Part shown: one piece after another, positions 57,066-64,000 of the stretch
How the letters are laid out: the number at the start of each line of letters is the position of its first letter
How positions within the stretch are numbered: position 1 is the first letter of the stretch
DNA from: Gyrodactylus bullatarudis
Lineage: Eukaryota > Platyhelminthes > Monogenea > Gyrodactylidea > Gyrodactylidae
DNA: 64,000 nucleotides
Assembly: GCA_012064415.1 (NCBI GenBank)
Contig: SSNU01000346.1
Coordinates: 18,900-82,899 of the forward strand
Reading direction: 5' to 3'
Notes under the pieces: generated by a model
What the model saw: only the letters and a program-made list of their open reading frames with translations
What the model was told of the DNA's origin: nothing
Database searches by the model: none
Translations under genes and position numbers: made by a program

Positions 57066-57121
57066 TATGGCATACTGACGAGTCCAGAAAAAGGACGAAA
57101 CGCGCGTATATGTCTACCATA
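57066..57121 (+). ncRNA. Type I hammerhead ribozyme
   Basis: All core parts are present in order. Helix I 5' strand TATGG CATA (57066-57074); CTGACGA (57075-57081); helix II GTCC/GGAC (57082-57085 with 57093-57096), loop AGAAAAA; GAAA (57097-57100); a very short helix III (A100-T107 and C101-G106 around GCGC); cleavage triplet GTA (57106-57108). The helix I 3' strand is TATG (57109-57112) pairing with CATA, then an internal TCTA, then CCATA (57117-57121) pairing with TATGG. The short helix III and the CTGACGAGTCC ... GGACGAAACGCGCG spelling are typical of hammerheads in animal PLEs and schistosome satellite repeats. Self-cleavage would fall after A57108. Confidence 0.9.
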
Positions 57122-57129
57122 TATACTTA

Positions 57130-57281
57130 AATTATTTCTGAATGCTTTGTAATTTACTTTCGTACCAGTCTCGGTGGGATCCATTAGTAAGCTGTAACAT
57201 TCAGCGACATGGGCTAATCCATTTCCAAATAAGACGTTCCTGTGGGATATACGATAAGCACCTAGAACGAAATATTTCTAG
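57130..57281 (+). repeat. Hammerhead-linked repeat family, arm after the ribozyme
   Basis: 57130-57171 matches (inverted) the spacer of the complete copy at 33076-33116 (ATTTCTGAATGCTTTGT, then TTTCGTACCAGTCT). Then a 110-bp arm (57172-57281, CGGTGGGATCCATTAGTAAG to AATATTTCTAG). So the ribozyme lies between the tail of one repeat and the head of the next, as in a tandem unit. Confidence 0.8.
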
Positions 57282-58419
57282 ATACACTAAGATATACTTG
57301 AATATGTTGTTAACAAATTCAAGTGTCCTTGTATGACAGACTACATAGGCCAACCTGAAGAAAAAAGGAAAAAGATAAAAAATAAATCATTCTAGTTATA
57401 AGTTCTTTTATGCATAAAAGAAAAGGCACGATCATATTTTGTGAATGAAAATTGTGAAAAAAGGGGGTCTCCCTACAAGATTTGTTCGCATTACTTCATC
57501 ATTGTGAAAATAAACGGGGTCTATTTAGCCAGAATCATATTTCTGTCTGAGATTTACGGAGGTGTAACAGTTTTTCATTCTGCATCTGATAGTATTATAA
57601 TAAAAATAATTATTTTTATGCTTTTATGAAAAGAAAAAATTATTCTTATTATTACTTGAGCTAAGGTCCTGGAAAAACGTTGAGAAGAAAGTGCTATATA
57701 CGTTTAGAGTAAATTCAAAATTTCATCTAATTTAACCAGAATTTTATTTTGTGCGTTGGGTTTTCCAGTCATATAGAGAGTTTAGTGTAATTCATTAAAA
57801 ATTAGATTCAAATAATACTTGATAAAAAACATGGAAAATTACATATATATATTTTTTGAACAGTGGAGGGAGTCTACGAGTTGATCAATTTTCGGGTTTT
57901 CAAGCGTAAGTAATAGTAAATATATATCATATTTAACCAGTTAGCAATTGGCTGCATTTTCATCTCATTGTTTGTACTACAAGTGAAAGCTCTTTTACTC
58001 CTAAAATCATTAATAATACTCCAATAGAAATTTATTTCCCACTCCGAATTTTCGGTAGCAGTTTGTTTCGTGTTCAGCGAAGAATTGTGTATAGTAACCC
58101 TAGTGTGCGTAATTTAATTTGAATTCCTGAAATTGAAATCATAGTGTAAGGTCTATGATCGATGACGTTTCAGATTTGATCCGTGTTTTTCTTATCCTTT
58201 TACACGTGTCCAAAGACGAATTTTACATTAACAGTATTGTATTTTCTACTAAATCTTCACTTCATCTATGTAAATTATTCATAATACAATAAATTTTGGC
58301 ATAAATACTTATATATCGTAGGTATTCGGCCAATCAGAATACAAGGTTATCTTCTACAGAGGTTCCAAAAAAGAATATAACATTGCTTCAACTAATCGGA
58401 GCTTTTACCTTAATTCGAT
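57282..58419. other. Non-coding stretch
   Basis: AAAAAAGGGGGTCTCCC at 57458 is a motif recurring elsewhere (58578, 58644, 59602, 59668, 62291). No gene seen; short open frames lack domains. Confidence 0.35.
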
Positions 58420-59833
58420 ATACAGTCGATTCAATACATGATGACCAGAGATAGTATTTAATGCCAAACCTTAAACTATCACATTGATTAGCCAATAGAA
58501 TTCGAGTAGATGAAATGAATATTTTTTCTTCCTCTGCCCTAAAATTAAACAAAACAAGAATAGTGTTTTCACAATTGAGACCCCCTCTATTTACCAAGCC
58601 AAACAACTACGTCATACTCTTTCTCACTGAGTCATCGTATAGCAGACCCCCTTTCTCCTATTTCACGTTGTAAGAATTAACACTAGAGTCCAAATCGATG
58701 GGTTAATACTATAGAGTCTATAGTATAGACCCGTCTTTCCGAGTTATAATGTTACCGTGAATCCTGTGAAAGCAGGGATTCTTACGAAGAAGTATCAATC
58801 TGGGTAGAGAATTTTCTCCCTCATCAGTCTGCAAATCTTGCCTTAAAAAAGTCGAATATCCAAATTGTTCGTCAAACAGGAATAGGATAAAAGCTTAGTC
58901 AGTCCCTTTCAATCACGACGAGGACTGTTATTTTTGTCTATCAAGAATTGCTTCAAATATCGAGCAATCAGTGAGAATTTTTGAAATTAAATGTTTCCAG
59001 AGTTACGGTTAATTCCCGAAAAACTCAATTCCCTCGATGATCTTGAATTCTCTACCCGGATTGATTCACGGTAACATTAAAACTCGAAAAGAGGGATTGT
59101 CTATAGTATGAACCCATCGATTTGGATCACTCTGGGTTCGCAGATATGCATTCTTAGTGAAAAAATTCACGGAAACTTATTCCACAACTCATAGTAACTA
59201 CAATCTACGTTATGAAAAATTTAAGTCTAATTTTTTATTGTCTGCTTTTAATTCTATCTACGCAAAATTTGAATTAGCCGACTGTGAGAACCTTACTTGT
59301 CTAAAATTAATAATGTCTCATATAAGATCCAAATTGGATTATTCAATATCTCTTCTTAATTCTCACCTTCATAAACCAGATGATTAATAAATTTCTTGCA
59401 GATTTACGAGTTTTCATTTTTTTATAATTTTAATTTTACATTGCTAAACTATTCAGATACCTTACTAAAAATTTTATCATTTATATGAAATTATGTCCAG
59501 AGTCTTCATACGTTATTTATAAATCTATATTCAATATTTTAATAAATATTTCGTCTAACAAAAAAATAAGTGTTAATTCTTACAACGTGAAATAGGAGAA
59601 AGGGGGTCTGCTATACGATGACTCAGTGAGAAAGAGTATGACGTAGTTGTTTGGCTTGGTAAATAGAGGGGGTCTCAATTGTGAAAACACTATTCTTGTT
59701 TTGTTTAATTTTAGGGCAGAGGAAGAAAAAATATTCATTTCATCTACTCGAATTCTATTGGCTAATCAATGTGATAGTTTAAGGTTTGGCATTAAATACT
59801 ATCTCTGGTCATCATGTATTGAATTGACTGTAT
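58420..59833. repeat. Large foldback: 265-bp near-identical arms around nested repeats
   Basis: Arms 58420-58684 and 59569-59833 are the same length and almost identical in inverted orientation (ATACAGTC(G/A)ATTCAATACA to AAGAATTAACACT). The 884-bp spacer holds an inner, more diverged inverted repeat (58684-58765 with 59047-59140, sharing CCAAATCGATGGGTT and TAATGTTACCGTGAATC) and a LINE tail (59157-59387). Identical 50-odd-codon open frames in both arms are simply the repeat. Confidence 0.88.
59157..59387 (+). pseudogene. LINE ORF2 tail fragment
   Basis: Encodes SNYNLRYEKFKSNFLLSAFN, then FELADCENLTCLKLIMSHIR and SKLDYSISLL. It parallels the tail at 30838-31041 (FSLKDCDNLFDLRSIMCHLR, then SKLDYTKSLL). 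Only the last ~75 codons remain. Lies in the spacer of the 58.4-59.8 kb foldback. Confidence 0.6.
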
Positions 59834-59839
59834 TCTATT

Positions 59840-61960
59840 TACTAAGTTTTATATTATAGTTGGATTATAGTTTATTTTATTAGTCCAAATATGGGACTAA
59901 TCAGGTAAGTGATATTGTTTGCTGGAAATTTTAACTAATCTAAAATTTATTTTCTTAAGTGGACAAACAGTTTTGTTCAATGGCGGAAAGTTAGTAATTT
60001 TTAATAATCTTTGCAAAATGAACAGGTTTTTGAACGATAAAAAATATAATATTAGAATATTCTACCATTTAAATAAATGCTTGATTAAATTTTTAATTCT
60101 ACGCTATTAATACAGTATCAGTTTAATTATTTTTAAGTATTCCTGACAATTGGATGTCTTTTATTCATTACATATATGATGAAAAATGAAATATTTAAAT
60201 GTATTTCTTTTATGTCACAGACAAAGGGAAGGTGAAAAAGAGATAGATATTTTGTAGCTAATTCGTACTGTACTGCTAACTCGTGCTGAAGTATAATTTA
60301 GCAGAGATTTATTTTATTTCAGTACTGAGTGATGCAAAAAGCTTATTTTTTAGTCCTTGAGAATGCTAAGAAAATTCTCTTTTCAATTATATAAAATATT
60401 CATTCTTATTATCTAATCATACACGAGAAAGAGAGTAGAGACATTATAAAGAAATAATCAATTTCGAATACATTCTGTTTTTTTCACCTTCCAACTTCTC
60501 AAAATGAGACCAGACTTAACTTCTTTTTCTTCCTATATTTTCAAGCTGTTAATTAGTTATTAATTAGTAGTCACAATTAGTTGGTCAATTACAATTTCTA
60601 TATTATAAAACTATAACAATTAGTTGAAAGGATAATTAGTTGTTTTCTTAAGCCTTTATCGGTATAACATCGGAACCAATTATCACCCTGCCGCTTTTTA
60701 ATCAATAATTTTTAAAACTTAATTAGATAAATAATAATTTGGCACTAAATGAAATTTTATATTGATTTGGACAAAGTAGACGAAATTCTCATGCTTAATG
60801 AAAAAATCAGGTTTTCGTGAAAGTTATATGTTCAAGATTTTATATGAACAAACTTCAAACTAGCACTTGAAATAATTTTTCGGAAATTGTCTTATAAAAC
60901 TTCTCATCATTCTTGATCAAGGAGCACTTTGAATAATTTCTGCAATTCAATTTAAACAGTTTAAAAGAAAGCAGAGGTCAAATCTTTAAAGATCAGATGT
61001 ATATAAATCATATCAGATTGGTAAAAGTTAATGATATATAATTTTTAAAGTGAAGATGAACTTGAAGTTCATCAATATACGACTATTCCAACGTAAGTTT
61101 TAGACTTCATTCTCAGCTTCATTGTTTATGTATATTGGTTTGACATTATTTGTAATACATTAAACTTCCACAGTTAAACCGTAGGATAAGAACTATCTTG
61201 CGTAATTACTAGAGCACCAAATTAGCTACATGATGCAACATATATACATATATTTGCAGTCGATAACAAAAAGAAATTATATTACTCGTCCTCTGATTGG
61301 TTAACGTCCACATATATTTAATGTAGAACTTCAATGCAGAACTTTAGCTCAAGTAATAATAATAATAATCAAAAATGGTAGAAGTAACCTTGCTTGTAAA
61401 TACTTTAGACGAATTTGTTTTTTCATAGTATTATCAACAAAACCTTAAATTTTGACTCTGCTTTGTATAAGCGATTAACAATGATTAACAATATAATCTC
61501 CATAAAATATCATTGAAATGGCTTTTTAAACAGAAAAATGTTTTTAAAATAGCCTTTTAGATATCGAACTTTATATTTTATTCAAATGATTTGCCGTAAA
61601 ACTGTTATATATTATCTTCTATTTAGACCAAGACAAATATACTATGGAGGAAATGTAAAGTAAATCAAAAATTTATTTGATACGATAAAAAAACGTATTC
61701 AGTTAGAATTATGTTGAAATTTATGAACATGGTATTTTTCATAATATAATAAATTATTATACTAACATAATATATATTATTATTAACAGAATATAGTGGT
61801 CGACAAAATAAAAGTTTTCACTCAAAAATCCCGTTTTCTCAGCCATCTAATATGCTAGAAAGATTTAACACAACAGTCGAAAGAGAAAATTTTTACCATT
61901 ATATCATATGAAAAGTGTTATTAAAAATGTATTCATATATTTAAAAATACAAATTTACAA
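59840..61960. other. Non-coding stretch
   Basis: About 2.1 kb without a gene I can support. CTCTGATTGGTTAACG at ~61289 with an ATATATTTAAT-type AT box nearby is a loose promoter-like cluster; an AAT microsatellite lies at ~61354-61370. Otherwise featureless. Confidence 0.35.
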
Positions 61961-61966
61961 AGGTTA

Positions 61967-62118
61967 CTAGAAATAATTCGTTCTAGGTGCTTAGGTAATA
62001 TATCCCACAGGAACGTCTTATTTGGTAATGGATTAGCCCATGTCGCTGAATTTTAGAAAATGCTTTTTGAGATTCTTTCGTACCAGTTTCGGTGGGATCC
62101 CTTGGTAAGCTGTAACAA
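61967..62118. repeat. Hammerhead-linked foldback family, truncated copy
   Basis: Left arm 61967-62050 (CTAGAAATAATTCGTTCTAG to GTCGCTGAA), then the family spacer in the inverted sense (AAAATGCTTTTTGAGATTCT, then TTCGTACCAGTTT), then the first ~29 bp of the right arm (CGGTGGGATCCCTTGGTAAG). No hammerhead next to it. Confidence 0.8.
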
Positions 62119-62690
62119 TAAACTTGATTTGGGATATATTTTTAGGAAGGGGTCACATCATACACTGATTTCAACTCTTCTAATACCAGGGGCGGGGATT
62201 TACACTAAGTATGCAATGCTATGTATGGTATACACAGTCTACAATTAATACTAGAGGGTTAATCCAGAGCATGATTTTTGTGAAAAAAGAGGGGTCTGGT
62301 ATCCCTATAATGAAGAAGAAAATTTTCAATTCATGACGTAATGTGTAAGTGAGGGGAGTCAGTGAATGAAATCTTATTTAGGATTTCAATTTTAAATTCT
62401 GTCATGGAAAATTCGCTAGAAAACTTTAAAACAGATTTATTCAAAGGTTTTTCGTACTAGTTAATTAAAATTTTGCCAAGATATACAAGACTTCATGCTC
62501 TTTCGAATGGTATAAATATTGAGACGAGTATAGTTCGAATAAGAAAGTTATTATATTTCAGCTATTAAGCTACCTGGAATAATATTTTTGGTTTTAATCG
62601 AAAGAGGAAAAAAATCTCTTTTTAATGGTGTATAAATTTAGTTACATAATTGCCCTAAGAGAAGAGAGTAAAAAAGCTAAATTTAACTTC
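62119..62690. other. Non-coding stretch
   Basis: Contains TTTTTGTGAAAAAAGAGGGG at 62276, similar to 57452-57470. No gene seen. Confidence 0.35.
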
Positions 62691-62696
62691 AATTTC

Positions 62697-62760
62697 ATTG
62701 GTCGAGACAATACTCGAATTCCATTGGTCAACGAAAATGAGCATAGAGGTATATAACTAG
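62697..62760 (+). promoter_or_regulatory. Double ATTGG plus TATATAAC promoter-like module
   Basis: ATTGG at 62697 and 62723, then TATATAAC at 62750, matching the order and spacing at 32576-32636 and 49217-49286. No obvious ORF follows, so it may be the orphan promoter of a mobile element. Confidence 0.45.
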
Positions 62761-63040
62761 TAATCATTTCGGGGTAGAGTTATCTCGAACCATTATCTAT
62801 CCAATTGACTGTATCTGCATTGCAGAAGAAACCATTAACCCAAAAAAATCCCAGCACTCTTGAAAACTATAATTATCACATATATTGTTAAATTTAGTTA
62901 TGAAAAACTTTTATTGCACTATAATTACCAATGTAAAAATAATTGTTCTTATGTGAAAACGGGTCAGTCCTGGAAATAGGGATGAACCAATCAAAGATGA
63001 AAATTTGTAAAAAACCAATAAAAGTTGAATAACACTTATT
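62761..63040. other. Non-coding spacer
   Basis: Between the promoter-like module and the Tc1 relic. Nothing recognised. Confidence 0.3.
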
Positions 63041-63044
63041 GTAA

Positions 63045-63700
63045 ATTTGTACTTATATGGCATGTATCACACTGATGAGTATGCCCGAAATAAAGGCCTT
63101 ATTTGTGAAACGATTGGCATCATCTTCTTATTTTTCACAATAAAAATTGAATTATTTTGAGAAAAGGCTCAAAATATTACCAATCTAAAGATAAGTTGCA
63201 AGAAAAAAATGTTTTCAGATGAAAAATAATTCAATTTGGATGAACCTTAAGGTTAAATCTCTTGAATTGATAAGAATCTTCCAAAACCAACCTTTGTTAA
63301 ACGTGGCTTTGGAGGTGATAGTGTCATGGTCTAGGGAAGTACCTCAAATAATGTAACTGGCAATTTGCATGTTATAAATGAGAAGAAATTACACCTTGTC
63401 ATTGATCTAAATCGCAATTAAATTATTACCTTGCCTGATTATAACCCAATAGAAAATCTTTTGGAAATTCTCAAGCAAGAAGTTTATAAAGAAGTTTATA
63501 ATAAATTTTATTCGAGTGGAATTTAATATCAATTGAAATCTGTACAAATCTGTGGTGAAAAGATGTTTGAATGTTGCTTTGCGCGAAGACAATTTCAAAA
63601 AATTATTTTTGCAGAGATAAGAAGAAAGCGATGCCAAGGTTTTCACAAATAAGGCCTTTATTTCGGGCATACTCATCAGTGTGATACATGCCATATATAT
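63045..63700 (+). mobile_element. Tc1/mariner relic with TIRs and transposase remnant
   Basis: Ends (63045-63120 and 63625-63700) are inverted copies with ATATGGCATGTATCACACTG, then ATGAGTATGCCCGAAATAAA. Between them the plus strand keeps KRGFGGDSVMV (63310-63342), VTGNLHVI (63353-63376) and LPDYNPIENLLEILKQEV (63431-63484), the Tc1 block before and around the third catalytic acid. The 5' half of the transposase is deleted and stops are present. Non-functional. Confidence 0.8.
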
Positions 63701-63770
63701 AAGGTTTTAGAAAAATGAACAACAAAAGGTTATTGTTTGTTAGGGAAATACTGCCGAGCTTCTTCGAAGA

Positions 63771-64000
63771 TATTTTCAGTTTCAAATGAAAGAGTCATTT
63801 AGAGGATTTGGATGTCAAGTGGATATTTAGTAATAAAGCTTATATTTCACCGGATCTCGTCAGACTGTTACAACGGCTAGATATATATAATAAATTTAAT
63901 GTACAATAATATCCTCTGATTGGTTGTATCATTCCGGAGCATAAAAGGGGGAGGGTTTAAAGTTGGTTTGCAGTATCCATGGTCATTGTTTTCTTTTCAC
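63771..64000 (-). repeat. PLE terminal region (family B), copy 2, running off the window
   Basis: ~90% identical to 43482-43706, including ATTGGTT, CATAAAAGG and the terminal hairpin region (63858-63890, here CCG/CGG). By analogy with copy 1, PLE coding sequence on the minus strand should lie just beyond position 64000. Confidence 0.65.

Noticed and set aside
58388..58606. ORF starting MFGLVNRGGL, present again at 59647-59859
   Set aside because: Two copies exist only because the segment is the inverted repeat arm; no known domain and no downstream extension.
63060..63115. Hammerhead-like CACTGATGAG ... CCCGAAA in the Tc1 terminal repeats (also at 7330 and inverted at 63640-63690)
   Set aside because: Helix I and III can be drawn, but helix II has only one pair, and the sequence is clearly the DNA transposon's TIR. 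Likely coincidence.
63407..63694. Minus-strand ORFs opposite the Tc1 relic
   Set aside because: Antisense of the transposase remnant LPDYNPIENL on the plus strand.
1..64000. Bacterial-type systems (operons, CRISPR, phage, toxin-antitoxin)
   Set aside because: The window is plainly eukaryotic: spliced genes, LINEs and PLEs. No regularly spaced repeat array or operon-like gene layout was seen.

Overview
This window is eukaryotic nuclear DNA: AT-rich, with spliced genes, short introns, and a dense mixed population of transposable elements (TEs). The gene content (a SKI/SNO-family SKOR/Fussel corepressor, SRSF1, AKAP17A, a secreted VWA/TIL protein) is bilaterian. The very compact introns (mostly 52-67 bp, with two of only 28 and 29 bp), together with Penelope-like, Tc1/mariner, pogo, hAT and LINE elements, suggest an arthropod, perhaps a copepod-like crustacean; that placement is inference. 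I saw no bacterial operon, CRISPR array or tRNA gene.

Layout. 1-3.4 kb: a Penelope-like element (PLE) with an intact 758-codon RT plus GIY-YIG ORF on the minus strand. 3.4-9.9 kb: long non-coding stretch with a foldback repeat and a mariner-type end. 9.99-11.27 kb: three-exon SKOR/Fussel gene (+). 12.4-13.3 kb: LINE fragments. 14.39-19.97 kb: an 18-exon minus-strand gene that I assembled to an exact 1,429-codon frame: signal peptide, three von Willebrand A domains, cysteine-rich segments and a TIL domain. 20.9-24.7 kb: an inverted-repeat pair and two tandem 5'-truncated LINEs. 24.89-25.60 kb: SRSF1 (+), converging on AKAP17A (-, 26.46-28.00 kb). 28.97-40.46 kb: a small seven-exon gene (+) encoding an unrecognised 136-residue protein; its 8.6-kb intron holds LINE, foldback and PLE debris, and its last intron holds a hAT transposon with an 8-bp target-site duplication.

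40.5-64 kb has no confident host gene. It is a TE graveyard: MITEs and foldback elements, PLE remnants, pogo/Tigger fragments, two very young-looking long inverted repeats (175-bp and 265-bp arms), a Tc1 relic, and the terminal region of another PLE running off the right edge. The most interesting single item is a textbook type I hammerhead ribozyme at 57066-57121. It sits inside a dispersed foldback repeat family found at four places in the window and lies just downstream of a PLE coding fragment, so the repeat looks like a retrozyme-like or PLE-derived non-autonomous element.

Other points worth a look are the 28-nt and 29-nt introns, which both occur in splicing-factor genes that are neighbours; a hairpin in PLE terminal regions with a compensatory base-pair change; and a recurring double-ATTGG plus TATATAAC promoter-like module in four places.
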